Source: Candidatus Limnocylindrales bacterium (GTDB taxonomy: Bacteria; Moduliflexota; Moduliflexia; Moduliflexales; JAUQPW01). Taken from it: a stretch of DNA of 64,000 nt. Where the stretch lies: contig DATMBG010000051.1 in assembly GCA_035559535.1 (NCBI GenBank), positions 1-64,000 of the forward strand. The letters run 5' to 3'. Positions 1 through 8,417 of this stretch are shown piece by piece; the stretch's first letter is position 1; the number at the start of each line of letters is the position of its first letter. The notes under the pieces were generated by a model that was not told the origin of the DNA, made no database searches, and was given only the letters and a program-made list of their open reading frames with translations. Position numbers and translations under genes: made by a program.

Positions 1-1
1 G

Positions 2-775
2 ACAGGCTATGAGGCCAGGAAGCTGGGTTATAAGGGGTTGGTAGCTGGGAAGACGGGGACGACCAGTGATTTCAAGGATGGGTGGTTTATGGGGTACACT
101 CCCGAGTATTTGACCCTGGTATGGGTAGGATATGATCAGGGAGAGTCTATCGGACTAACCGGTTCCCAGGCCGCTTTACCTATTTGGGTAGAATTTATGA
201 GTCAAGTCGATACAAAAAAAGACTCCAAAACCTTCAAAACTCCTTCCAGGAAGACACCCCTTGTCGCAAGTACCCAGACTATTCCCCAGTCAGGTTGTAC
301 TTCCTCTTCCGAGTGCGTTGAGGAAAATTCTTCTGTTAATTCTGATAACTCTGAAAGCAAAGATTTAGTCTCACCTCCTGAAACTAAGAACTTAATCTCA
401 ACCGCAGAAGCCAGCTATTTATCGACTCCTGAGGTTACTACGCAAAGTTCCGATATAGTCTTACAAAATTTTCTGATTTGTGGGGGGGTTCAAAATCGTG
501 AGCCGGTAACTTGCGGAGACAAATTCTCCAAAGAGCAGGGGAAGGTCTACGCCTGGATGAAAGTCTCTGTGGCCAATCCTCCCACCACCCTAAAGCATAT
601 TTATTATCACAATGGCCACAAAGATAGAGAGATCAGTTTACCCATACAATATGCCAGTACCCGGACCTGGAGTTCAAAGGATATTGCCTCAGGAGGGAGT
701 GTCGGTGAATGGACGGTAACCGTAACAAACGAAGCCGGAGAAGTACTGGCAACGAAAACCTTTATTGTTGAATAA
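2..775 (+). CDS. Penicillin-binding protein 1A-type transpeptidase, C-terminal part, with DUF2914 tail (5' truncated)
   Basis: This is the end of a class A penicillin-binding protein; the gene begins before the window. The reading frame is open from base 2. The visible part starts just before the KTGTT motif (bases 50-64), the third active-site motif of penicillin-binding transpeptidases, followed by the usual DGWFMGYTPEYLTLVWVGYD segment. Peptidoglycan cross-linking in the periplasm is the family role. After the transpeptidase comes a Ser/Thr/Pro-rich linker and then about 95 residues that match the DUF2914 pattern: a Cys-containing start (ICGGVQNREPVTCG), a VYAWMKV strand, HIYYHNGHK, RTWSSKDI and GEWTVTV. 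DUF2914 on a PBP is uncommon; its function is unknown. The PBP call is firm and the DUF2914 call good. Confidence 0.9.
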   Translation, partial: TGYEARKLGYKGLVAGKTGTTSDFKDGWFMGYTPEYLTLVWVGYDQGESIGLTGSQAALPIWVEFMSQVDTKKDSKTFKTPSRKTPLVASTQTIPQSGCTSSSECVEENSSVNSDNSESKDLVSPPETKNLISTAEASYLSTPEVTTQSSDIVLQNFLICGGVQNREPVTCGDKFSKEQGKVYAWMKVSVANPPTTLKHIYYHNGHKDREISLPIQYASTRTWSSKDIASGGSVGEWTVTVTNEAGEVLATKTFIVE

Positions 776-780
776 TCCTT

Positions 781-838
781 CTTGTTTAGCCCGGAAAGGG
801 TAAGTGAGCGAATTCCGGACTTTTCCGGGCTAAACAAG
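781..838. terminator. Bidirectional terminator-like hairpin
   Basis: A perfect 17-base inverted repeat (CTTGTTTAGCCCGGAAA at 781-797, its complement at 822-838) encloses a 24-base loop. It lies between the ends of two convergent genes, so it can serve both. There is no long T-tract, so Rho-independent action is likely but not certain. Confidence 0.6.
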
Positions 839-858
839 AGTAGAACCGAAGAAACGTC

Positions 859-1791
859 CTATCGGGTCTTAGTACCGTCTGCCGGGATATACTGTAATCC
901 TTTGATTAATTTGGTAAGGGCATCGTTATAAGGAGCTGATAAGCCTAATTTTTCACTTTCTCGAACAATATAGCCGTTGAGGGAGTCGATTTCAGTTAAG
1001 CGGCCTCGTTCCAGGTGTTGAACCATGGAGACTTTATGAAACTTTTTAGCACAATACTCTTTAATGGTTCCCAGAGGATCTTTTTCTGGAAGGGTAATCC
1101 CTTTAGCCTTCACAAGGGCCAGGGCTTCCTGGATAATCTGGGTTTGAAACTCGTCCACTTCAGGAACTTCCCGGATATGACCAGGTCGAAGTCCGGTAAT
1201 CGCACAAACAGCATTGATCCCACAGTTATGGACAAACTTACTCCACATGGTAGCTATAATATCCTCGACCAATACCGGCTCCATACATGCCCGGCTCATA
1301 AGCTCATTGAGGACCATGAGGCGGGGGGAGCGGGACCTGTCTAACTCACCGAGGTAAGTAGGTCCATGATTGGTGTGCAGGACTTTACCGGGTTCCAGGA
1401 GTTCTGCACTGTGAAAAGTAAGTCCAGCCATAACGCGCTCCTTACCCAGTACTTCGGTTAAAATTTCAACATTTCCCAGTCCATTTTGTAAAGTCACCGC
1501 ATATCCGGAATCTTTCAGTAAAATCCTGGCCGCGTCGGCGGCATCCCTTGTAGAATATCCATTCACGCAAATAAAGGCAATATCCGCTTTGGGTACAGAG
1601 GCAGGATCAGTAGTGGCCTGAACAGGGGCTATAAACTTTCCATGCAGACCGTCCATCTCCAAACCCTTGGCCTGCATCTGTTTGACGTGCTCCTCCCAAA
1701 TATCCACCATGGTAACCTGCTCTCCAACCCGTGCAAAGTTACTTCCGTAAAGACATCCCATGTTTCCTGCACCGATTACAGCAATTTGCAT
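859..1791 (-). CDS. 2-dehydropantoate 2-reductase family protein (ApbA/PanE)
   Basis: A 310-residue protein with an N-terminal Rossmann fold (MQIAVIGAGNMGCLYGSNF; GxGxMG at residues 7-12) and the C-terminal helical ApbA/PanE domain, including the SKFVHNCGINAVCAITG stretch. The length is typical of the family. PanE reduces ketopantoate to pantoate with NADPH in coenzyme A synthesis. Many paralogues act on other 2-keto acids, and no other pantothenate gene is nearby, so the exact substrate is open. An AAAGGA ribosome site sits about ten bases before the ATG. The gene is convergent with the penicillin-binding protein gene. Confidence 0.85.
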   Translation of the reverse strand: MQIAVIGAGNMGCLYGSNFARVGEQVTMVDIWEEHVKQMQAKGLEMDGLHGKFIAPVQATTDPASVPKADIAFICVNGYSTRDAADAARILLKDSGYAVTLQNGLGNVEILTEVLGKERVMAGLTFHSAELLEPGKVLHTNHGPTYLGELDRSRSPRLMVLNELMSRACMEPVLVEDIIATMWSKFVHNCGINAVCAITGLRPGHIREVPEVDEFQTQIIQEALALVKAKGITLPEKDPLGTIKEYCAKKFHKVSMVQHLERGRLTEIDSLNGYIVRESEKLGLSAPYNDALTKLIKGLQYIPADGTKTR

Positions 1792-1906
1792 AGAGATCCA
1801 TCCTTTTATTCCAAAGGCACAAAGATCCCCTATCTTTAGAGAGGGTCTGAAATCCTTGTACCTGAGTATGTTAAGGGCTAACCGATATTTTTATATCTTT
1901 TCTTTC

Positions 1907-4090
1907 TCAAAGAAGGGTAGATACGTACCATCTTCCTCTTTCGGTTAATTCGTATCTCCGTTTTGAAGTTTCAGGTGTCTGAACCACTTGTATGAGTTTC
2001 TGTTTTTCACCCATTTCCTTCAAAAGACGGTCCAAAGAGATCTTCAAATCTGAACAAGTTTCAGTAAGTTCCTTTTGAAACTCGGCTTCAGATCCTATTT
2101 TTACCCGATTGAGCAGACCGAGAAGAACACGTTCGGCTTTGGCGTAGGCGTGGTTAGGATCCTTCATGGTCTGGAAAAGATATTGCAAAGCCATTTCACC
2201 GATCTGGGAGAGCTTTTTGGCATCTTCAAGGGGGCCTCGAACGCTAACCCCCGTTTTATCCTCAGTTCCAGAATTTCGACAAAAAACCCCGGCGATTTGA
2301 ACACCCTTCCGGTAAGCAGCCAGGTAAAGCGTATCTGGTTCTTCGGGAAGGGTTTTCGGTTGAATTGTTATTTCTTCTCCGTATTGGGCCTGATAACCTC
2401 GTCGGATAACCTCTGTAAGTTCCTTCCATACCTTTGTTCCCCGGGTTAATTGGGACTTATCGGTATAATACACATAGAAGGTTTTCTTAAATCCAGGACT
2501 GAAGGGATGGGACAGGGCTTCCAAATAAGCCTGTATAGAATAGAAATTGGATGGATAGAGAGATCGAAGGGCTACCAGGGTATTCATCGCACTTTTGAGA
2601 CCATTACCGGCAAATACAGGGATCTGCTCTCCGGTTTTTATGCGTAAGTAACCCGGCGTTACCTGATGACCACTTTCCTCGCTTCCAATGGCAAATTTGA
2701 GCCGACCGGGTGTTAGCAACCTGGCCATAATTTCCTTGTGGAGGTCTTTAACCCCTTCACTTCCCTGACCGATCTGCTGAATGGCCGTGGCCAGCCGGCT
2801 TATAGCTTCTCCATCGACCTCTCCGGGCTTCAGTAATTGATCCAATTGAGCCTGAAAGGGAGCTACTTCCCGTTGGGGGAATCTTTTAGAAAGTAAATCC
2901 AGGTAAGCTTGAAGCCAGGTGAGTACGGCCTGAAGCAGAATCCATTTATCTCCAACTCCTGTTAGATGGGGATGGAAGCCCAATTTGCCAGCGAAAAGGG
3001 CTGCATTCAGATCACTTTCTATGGTATTTACAAACAGGGAATCCCGATAAGCTTCAGGATGCCGGGTTATCAAATATTTAGCCTGATGAAAGGCTATTTC
3101 ATCTCCCGATAAAACGAGAACAGAATCTTCGATAGGGTTATATTCCAGATAGTAAAACCGATCTCCGTCTCCATCGAATACAGCCCCCGAAACCTGAGCC
3201 TTTCGGTTTAGAATATCTTGTCGTTTCCGGCGACCTGTTTCAAAAATCTTTTCAATGGCTTCGTAACAAGCAAATCTCGCAAACGGACCCTCAACCATGT
3301 CCGGGGTAATCCGAGATATCCCCTCTAAATCAACAACTCCACTGTTTACGTTAACATTCCCGTTCAATTGATGGTTGGTTTCAATGACTTCAGGAATTCC
3401 TACTCTTTTAAAGGCAGTTGCTGCAATCCCCACATAGGAACCATGAGCAGGATCGACGATGAGGGTTAATCCGTTGAAAAGAGAAGGTTCATTTTCTATC
3501 CACGTGTTGAGGGGATCGCATATAAAATCCAGAAAAACTTCCACCGCCTCTTTATGGGCATCCTCACGTTCACCGACTTCCTCTAATTTAGACAGATCTT
3601 CTTGACTTGCCTGGTAGACAGCTTCCGTTAGCCTGAGATCATCGGCAGGAAAAAGTTTAAGTCCCTGGCCGGCAAGAAAGATTTTGATTCCATTTTGATC
3701 CCTGGGATTATGGGAAGCCGTCACCACAATCCCTCCGTGGGCCTGACGGTAAAGCATATAAACGGGAACAGCCGGAGTTGGTACAATTCCCATCACCACG
3801 GCTTTACCCCGGGCTTTACGTATACCCCGAATCGCTGCCTCCGTGAAAAGTCCCTCGGGATCCCGAGGGTCCCAGCCAATCACGATTTCATCTCCTGGCT
3901 TCATGGCAGCGGTCTGGATAAGCCTTCGAACGTGGACGTAGGTATAAAGTTCCATGAACTCTTCGGTGAGAAGATTTTTTTCAAGGAAAGCTTCCAAAGG
4001 AGAGAGACCTTTTACACGGGGATCTCTTGAAAAGATAACTTCTTTTCGAATTCCATCTGTTCCCTGGAGTCTTTTTAATCTGTTTCTCAT
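1907..4090 (-). CDS. Alpha-D-phosphohexomutase family protein, long form with C-terminal winged-helix-like tail
   Basis: All four phosphohexomutase signatures are present: the phosphoserine loop TASHNP (S126), the metal loop DGDGDR (306-311), the sugar loop GSEESGH (469-475) and the phosphate loop CRNSGTEDK (604-612). The enzyme therefore probably interconverts sugar 1- and 6-phosphates, such as mannose, glucose or glucosamine, in the cytoplasm. At 727 residues it is much longer than the usual 450-580. About 80 extra residues lie between the metal and sugar loops (around 385-460). The last 80 residues (about 648-727) look like a winged helix, ending in RRYELTERGRWYVSTLL. Substrate specificity cannot be read from the sequence. 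Confidence 0.85.
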   Translation of the reverse strand: MRNRLKRLQGTDGIRKEVIFSRDPRVKGLSPLEAFLEKNLLTEEFMELYTYVHVRRLIQTAAMKPGDEIVIGWDPRDPEGLFTEAAIRGIRKARGKAVVMGIVPTPAVPVYMLYRQAHGGIVVTASHNPRDQNGIKIFLAGQGLKLFPADDLRLTEAVYQASQEDLSKLEEVGEREDAHKEAVEVFLDFICDPLNTWIENEPSLFNGLTLIVDPAHGSYVGIAATAFKRVGIPEVIETNHQLNGNVNVNSGVVDLEGISRITPDMVEGPFARFACYEAIEKIFETGRRKRQDILNRKAQVSGAVFDGDGDRFYYLEYNPIEDSVLVLSGDEIAFHQAKYLITRHPEAYRDSLFVNTIESDLNAALFAGKLGFHPHLTGVGDKWILLQAVLTWLQAYLDLLSKRFPQREVAPFQAQLDQLLKPGEVDGEAISRLATAIQQIGQGSEGVKDLHKEIMARLLTPGRLKFAIGSEESGHQVTPGYLRIKTGEQIPVFAGNGLKSAMNTLVALRSLYPSNFYSIQAYLEALSHPFSPGFKKTFYVYYTDKSQLTRGTKVWKELTEVIRRGYQAQYGEEITIQPKTLPEEPDTLYLAAYRKGVQIAGVFCRNSGTEDKTGVSVRGPLEDAKKLSQIGEMALQYLFQTMKDPNHAYAKAERVLLGLLNRVKIGSEAEFQKELTETCSDLKISLDRLLKEMGEKQKLIQVVQTPETSKRRYELTERGRWYVSTLL

Positions 4091-4490
4091 AACAATTTCT
4101 CCGACAAGCTTTAGGTACCTTTTTACGATCTAGCTTAGGCCCTGAGATCCCTGGTTGTCAAATTAAATTTAAATTGGAAGCAAACAAAGCTCTAAAACCC
4201 ATGCTATATTCCCCTTGACCTTTTCTCATAAAAGTGTAGTTTCTGGAATCAGATATATTCAATCTGCCTGCAGGGGAAAGGCAGGGATATAAATAAACCC
4301 TATTCTCTTCCCTGAAGGGATTAAGAGGGAATAACATTAGGAAGTTTATCAGACTTACGGTGTAACTTATCTGTCAGGCATTTTAATACTTCATCTGGGA
4401 TGTCCAGGGCGTTAAGAACAAGATACAAAGATAGAGGGGTATGTATCTTAAAATGTGGCGTTCCCGACATCTCGGTGGTTTTCTTATAAC
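4091..4490. other. 400-base divergent spacer between phosphohexomutase and SDR genes
   Basis: No gene is seen. It should contain the promoters of both flanking genes. On the minus strand a perfect TTGACA (complement of 4156-4161) is followed after 18 bases by TAAGCT. On the plus strand TTGACC at 4215-4220 is followed after 16 bases by TAGTTT. Small hairpins occur near 4264-4284 and 4301-4333. None of these is more than a candidate. Confidence 0.4.
4215..4242 (+). promoter_or_regulatory. Candidate sigma-70 promoter upstream of the SDR gene
   Basis: TTGACC (4215-4220), a 16-base spacer and TAGTTT (4237-4242). The -35 match is good and the -10 weak. It is about 250 bases from the chosen ATG, so a long leader would follow. 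Confidence 0.3.
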
Positions 4491-5249
4491 ATGGATATCA
4501 GAAACGAGGTAGCTATCATCACAGGAGCATCCCGAGGTATTGGTCGAGCAACTGCCATAGCACTTTCTGAAGCCGGCTTTAAAATCGTAGCGAACTATCG
4601 GAGTCGAGATCAAGAAGCCAACGAGTTGGTTAAGAAAATCTCCTCCCGGGGGGGAGAAATAAAACTTTTTAAGGCTCCTATGGGTTCTTCTGACGAAGCC
4701 AGAAGACTTGTTCAATTTACCCTGGAGACCTTCGGACAGGTTGATGTTTTGATCAACAATGCCGGAATCACAGCTACCGGGATTCCTCTGGGGGAATTTT
4801 CAGAGGATGGTTGGGAAGAAATGCTTCGAGTGAATTTAAGTGCTCCCTTTTATCTCATCAAGGCAGTTCTACCTCACATGCGAGAACGAAAGAAAGGGAA
4901 TATCATCAATCTTTCTTCCAATGTAACCCAGCGATTTCCTGCAGGCTATGGTCCTTATACCGTTTCTAAAGTTGGTTTGGATGCTCTTACCCGAATCCTA
5001 TCTAAAGAGGAAGGGCCCAACGGAATTCGTGTAAATTCCATTGCTCCTGGGCCCATCGATACGGAGATGTTACAGGAATCTTTCAGAATCCTGGGACCTG
5101 AGCGAGCGGCCGCACTTATTAATGCAGTTCCACTGCGACGGAAAGGTCGCCCCGAGGAGATAGCCTCGGTTATACGCTTTTTGGTTTCTGAGGCCGCAAG
5201 CTACATCACCGGCCAGGTTATCTATGTAAATGGAGGCGGACCAACGTAG
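4491..5249 (+). CDS. SDR family oxidoreductase (FabG-like)
   Basis: A 252-residue classical short-chain dehydrogenase/reductase. It shows the cofactor motif TGASRGIG (11-18), NNAG (89-92), the catalytic Ser near 142-143 and the YxxxK pair (Y156, K160), and ends with the usual GQVIYVNGG. Classical SDRs of this kind reduce 3-oxoacyl groups or other ketones with NAD(P)H in the cytoplasm; the substrate is not apparent. The ATG at 4491 gives the normal SDR N terminus. A GTG at 4455 would add twelve residues without family support. The gene stands alone, with no fatty-acid genes nearby. Confidence 0.9.
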   Translation: MDIRNEVAIITGASRGIGRATAIALSEAGFKIVANYRSRDQEANELVKKISSRGGEIKLFKAPMGSSDEARRLVQFTLETFGQVDVLINNAGITATGIPLGEFSEDGWEEMLRVNLSAPFYLIKAVLPHMRERKKGNIINLSSNVTQRFPAGYGPYTVSKVGLDALTRILSKEEGPNGIRVNSIAPGPIDTEMLQESFRILGPERAAALINAVPLRRKGRPEEIASVIRFLVSEAASYITGQVIYVNGGGPT

Positions 5250-5333
5250 AGAAAAACAGATTTACTAACGAAGGTAAAAGGGTTAAAGGGATGACTTCCC
5301 ACGTAGGTGGATTTGGATCCTACCTTCCTTTTC

Positions 5334-5385
5334 GTTATCTAACGCTCAGTCAGAGATTCTGACTTTTAGACGTTAGACTTTGGAC
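5334..5385. repeat. Heptad-repeat hairpin H1, just before udgB start
   Basis: The right half reads in 7-base steps (TCTGACT, TTTAGAC, GTTAGAC, TTTGGAC), and the left half (CTAACG...GTCAGA) pairs with it. It ends four bases before the ATG of the uracil-DNA glycosylase gene and so takes up the ribosome-site region; only a weak GGACAGAG is left. Confidence 0.65.
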
Positions 5386-5389
5386 AGAG

Positions 5390-6070
5390 ATGCTTACAAC
5401 TTTAGAAAAACTTCAAGAGGAGATTATTACCTGCCAGAAATGTCCACGGTTGGTCCTGCACCGGGAGCGTATTGCCAGGGAAAAAAAGCCTCAGTACCGG
5501 GATTGGAAGTACTGGGGAAAGCCCATACCGAGTTTTGGAGATCCTGATGCCCGGGTTTTGGTTGTGGGTCTGGCCCCAGCCGCTCATGGAGGAAATCGAA
5601 CCGGACGGATGTTTACCGGGGATAGGAGTGGTGATTTTCTCTATCAAACCCTTTATCGGTTTGGTTTCTCCAATCAACCCACCTCAACCCATGGGGAAGA
5701 CGGCTTAACCCTTTCTGACCTCTATATTACGGCGGTAGTTCGTTGTGCTCCTCCAAATAATAAACCCTTCAGGGAAGAGCTGACAAACTGTCATCCTTAC
5801 TTTCTTCAAGAACTTGAACTGCTTAAGAACGTTCAAGTCGTAGTCGCACTGGGGAGAATTGCCTTTGATGCTTGCCTGAAGGCTTTCCAAAAAAGAGGAA
5901 TTGTCCTCCCTCGTCCCAGGCCTGTGTTTGGGCATGGTTACGTTTATACTTTGGCCCACTCCTTTACTCTGATTGCTTCTTATCATCCCAGCCGTCAGAA
6001 TACTCAAACCGGTCGTTTAACCCAGGAAATGTTCCATGCTATTTTTGAAGAGGTTCGAAGGTGTATTTAA
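5390..6070 (+). CDS. udgB: Type-5 uracil-DNA glycosylase (UdgB)
   Basis: A 226-residue family 5 UDG. It has the type-5 motif GLAPAAHGG (60-68) followed by NRTGRMFTGDRSGDFLY, and the C-terminal motif HPSRQNT (199-205). Cysteines C15, C18, C119 and C134 are placed as the [4Fe-4S] ligands of UDG families 4 and 5. Family 5 enzymes lack the polar catalytic residue of other UDGs and remove uracil, hypoxanthine and other deaminated bases from DNA. A Nudix hydrolase gene lies convergent just downstream. The start codon directly follows hairpin H1 and lacks a clear Shine-Dalgarno site. Confidence 0.92.
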   Translation: MLTTLEKLQEEIITCQKCPRLVLHRERIAREKKPQYRDWKYWGKPIPSFGDPDARVLVVGLAPAAHGGNRTGRMFTGDRSGDFLYQTLYRFGFSNQPTSTHGEDGLTLSDLYITAVVRCAPPNNKPFREELTNCHPYFLQELELLKNVQVVVALGRIAFDACLKAFQKRGIVLPRPRPVFGHGYVYTLAHSFTLIASYHPSRQNTQTGRLTQEMFHAIFEEVRRCI

Positions 6071-6186
6071 AGATTTTTACCGTATTGGCCAATATGGGGT
6101 TAATTTCAAGATTCTTTGCTGGAATTACTTTGAATCCGGGTAACCGGATCGGCTGGTTTACAGGACTCTATCAGAGAACCCGGTAT

Positions 6187-6666
6187 TTAAGTCCTGGTCA
6201 AAAACCCGGCCCAGGTCTGGATAGATTTTTTATACCCTTCCGGCATCTTCAGGTTTTTGACCTCCTCTAGAGTAAAACATCCGACTTCTGTATGTTCTGG
6301 ACTCAGGACGATTTTAGAGAAGGGTCTGGGATAACATCCATAAGTGACAATGAGCACATCAACCCCTTCGTAGATATGATAGACCCAGCTATCCAGGATA
6401 GGTCCTGGGTCTACCACAAGTCCCAGTTCTTCTTCAATTTCCCTCTTAACGCAATCCTGAGGGGTTTCACCGGATTCTAACTTCCCTCCTGGCAGTTCCC
6501 ATTCGTCACGGTCATTCTTTAAGAGAATGACCTGAGGACCCCGAAAAATAACACCTTTTACAGATACCGGGAACCGGTAAGCTTGATTGTCTTGAGGAAT
6601 AGACAAAATTTTTATAAGAGAAGTCGGCAGGCGAGTACGCCTCCGCTTCCAGGTAATAAAGTTCAA
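6187..6666 (-). CDS. Nudix hydrolase
   Basis: A 159-residue single-domain protein with a full Nudix box at residues 61-83: G, then E67, then REIEEELGL. It should hydrolyse a nucleoside-diphosphate-linked compound with Mg2+; the substrate cannot be told. The frame has no upstream ATG. The start given is a TTG at 6666, and no strong ribosome site decides it, so the N-terminal 30 residues are uncertain. It is convergent with udgB, leaving about 115 bases in which I see nothing. Confidence 0.85.
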   Translation of the reverse strand: MNFITWKRRRTRLPTSLIKILSIPQDNQAYRFPVSVKGVIFRGPQVILLKNDRDEWELPGGKLESGETPQDCVKREIEEELGLVVDPGPILDSWVYHIYEGVDVLIVTYGCYPRPFSKIVLSPEHTEVGCFTLEEVKNLKMPEGYKKSIQTWAGFLTRT

Positions 6667-6713
6667 TTTAAATTTTCCCAGCCAGAATAGAAGTAACAGG
6701 GGAGGACCCTATC

Positions 6714-8276
6714 TTATAACATCGCTCCGTAAATCCAGGGGCAGAACTCATCTTCTCCAACCCCTTGCATTTCACTTTTTGTTTGCTTACCGGAGGCAAC
6801 CGCGATGATCTCTTCCAGGATCATAAGGCCTACTTCTCGGACCGAAAGCCCTTCGTAAACCAAGCCGGCATTGATATCCATATCGTCCTTCATGTGGTGG
6901 TAGAGTGGGGAATTGGTGGCTACTTTAATGGAGGGTGCGAGTTTGAATCCAAATACAGATCCGCGGCCTGTGGTAAACACAACGACATTGGCTCCTCCGG
7001 CGACCATACCGGTAACCGTTACGGGATCATAACCTGGTGTATCCATGAGCACGAATCCCTTTTCGGTGATTCTCTCCCCGTAAAGGTAAACGGCATTGAC
7101 CGGAGTGGAACCTCCTTTAGCGATGGCTCCCAGGGATTTTTCGAAAATGGTGGTAAGTCCTCCTCGCTTGTTACCGGGCGCAGGATTATTATCAATTTCT
7201 GCACCCCATTTCCTTGTATATTCTTCCCACCAATGAATTCGCTCTTCCAATTTTTTCGCTACTTCAACACTGCGGGCCCGTTTCATCAGCAGGTGTTCTG
7301 CTCCATACATTTCCGGTGTTTCTGCCAAGATACCGGTTCCTCCATAACGGACAATCTCATCCAGTGCAACTCCCAGTGCCGGATTGGCCGTAATTCCAGA
7401 GTTGGCGTCGCTGCCCCCGCATTTCGTTCCGAGTACAATGTGGGATACCGGTTGCTTCGTTCGTTTATATTCATTGACCCTCGGTAACAGTTCGGCTACT
7501 GCCTTCACACCCGCCTCAATGGTTTTCTGAATTCCACCTTCCTCTTGAATACTCAAAACCTTGGGTAGAGTACTTTCTCCGTTAAGTCCAATCTGAATGA
7601 GTCCCTGATTTTCAATAAGAGCCAGGGGTTGATTAACTTCACAGCCCAACCCGATAAGGATATAGGCTCCTACATTGGGATGCCGGGCCGCATTGGCCAG
7701 GGTCCTTTGAAAGATGTGATATCCCTCCCCGTTGAGGGTAGAACCACAACCACCCTGATGGGTTAAGGCAATCACACCGTCCACATTGGGATAATCCCGG
7801 GAAATATCCTGAAATCTATGAGCAATGGCTTTCGTTGTAAAAGCCGAACAATTTACGCTGGAGACCAGAGCAATATAATTTCGTGTTCCTACTCGTCCGT
7901 CGGCCCGTTTATATCCCATAAAATAACGCATTTCACTCTCGGGATAGTACTCTACGGGTTTTACCTCTGTGGCATATTCATACTGTTTTGCAAGATACTT
8001 CACACCCAGATTATGTACATGAACATGATCTCCCATTTCGATATGGGTCGTAGCATAACCAATGATCTGTCCGTATTTTCTCACGGCATCGTCTTTTTTT
8101 ATAGCCCTTAAAGCTACTTTATGTCCACGGGGGATATCCTGTCTTAATCGGATGGCTTTCCCTTCGTATTCCAGAATCGTTCCGGCAGGTAAAGCTTCCA
8201 TCAGAACTGCCACATCGTCAGCTTCAGGTTTCAGAATAATGGCTTTTTGCTTTAAAAGATATGTATTTGTGCTCAT
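6714..8276 (-). CDS. UxaA family hydrolase (altronate/galactarate dehydratase type), full length
   Basis: A 520-residue protein combining the N-terminal SAF domain (about 1-95, ending around MGDHVHVHNLG) and the catalytic UxaA domain. Family landmarks are GGCGSTLNGEGY, GTKCGGSDANSG and a conserved C-terminal stretch GFKLAPSIKVATNSPLYHHM. Altronate dehydratases (UxaA) and galactarate dehydratases (GarD) remove water from sugar acids to give 2-keto-3-deoxy acids and need Fe2+. No uronate isomerase, oxidoreductase or KDG kinase gene is close, so the substrate is inferred only from the family. The ATG is at 8276, about 30 bases from the hairpin at 8307-8358. Confidence 0.9.
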   Translation of the reverse strand: MSTNTYLLKQKAIILKPEADDVAVLMEALPAGTILEYEGKAIRLRQDIPRGHKVALRAIKKDDAVRKYGQIIGYATTHIEMGDHVHVHNLGVKYLAKQYEYATEVKPVEYYPESEMRYFMGYKRADGRVGTRNYIALVSSVNCSAFTTKAIAHRFQDISRDYPNVDGVIALTHQGGCGSTLNGEGYHIFQRTLANAARHPNVGAYILIGLGCEVNQPLALIENQGLIQIGLNGESTLPKVLSIQEEGGIQKTIEAGVKAVAELLPRVNEYKRTKQPVSHIVLGTKCGGSDANSGITANPALGVALDEIVRYGGTGILAETPEMYGAEHLLMKRARSVEVAKKLEERIHWWEEYTRKWGAEIDNNPAPGNKRGGLTTIFEKSLGAIAKGGSTPVNAVYLYGERITEKGFVLMDTPGYDPVTVTGMVAGGANVVVFTTGRGSVFGFKLAPSIKVATNSPLYHHMKDDMDINAGLVYEGLSVREVGLMILEEIIAVASGKQTKSEMQGVGEDEFCPWIYGAML

Positions 8277-8306
8277 AGTCGAGTTTTTACTTGATGAAGA
8301 TATTAG

Positions 8307-8358
8307 AACGTCTTTAGTCGGTCTGGTTCGGCATTATCCGAAAAGAGACTAAAGCGTT
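8307..8358. repeat. Hairpin in the leader of the uxaA-like gene
   Basis: AACGTCTTTAGTC (8307-8319) pairs with GACTAAAGCGTT (8347-8358) apart from one bulge, and an inner TTCGG/CCGAA pair extends the stem. It lies between the end of the GT87 gene and the start of the uxaA-like gene on the same strand. It could end transcription of the first or control the second; there is no T-tract. Confidence 0.4.
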
Positions 8359-8417
8359 ACTTTTCAAAATATAGGCCATGATAAACAAACTACTCTAAAG
8401 ATATTCTAAGGGGGTAT

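Noticed and set aside
781-838. The hairpin after the penicillin-binding protein as a heptad element
   Set aside because: Its arms do not show a 7-base period and it is a perfect, simple inverted repeat between converging genes, which fits a terminator.
4383-4715. Minus-strand frame of 110 codons at the SDR start
   Set aside because: It lies opposite a well-supported SDR gene and has a Cys-rich, low-complexity product without motifs.
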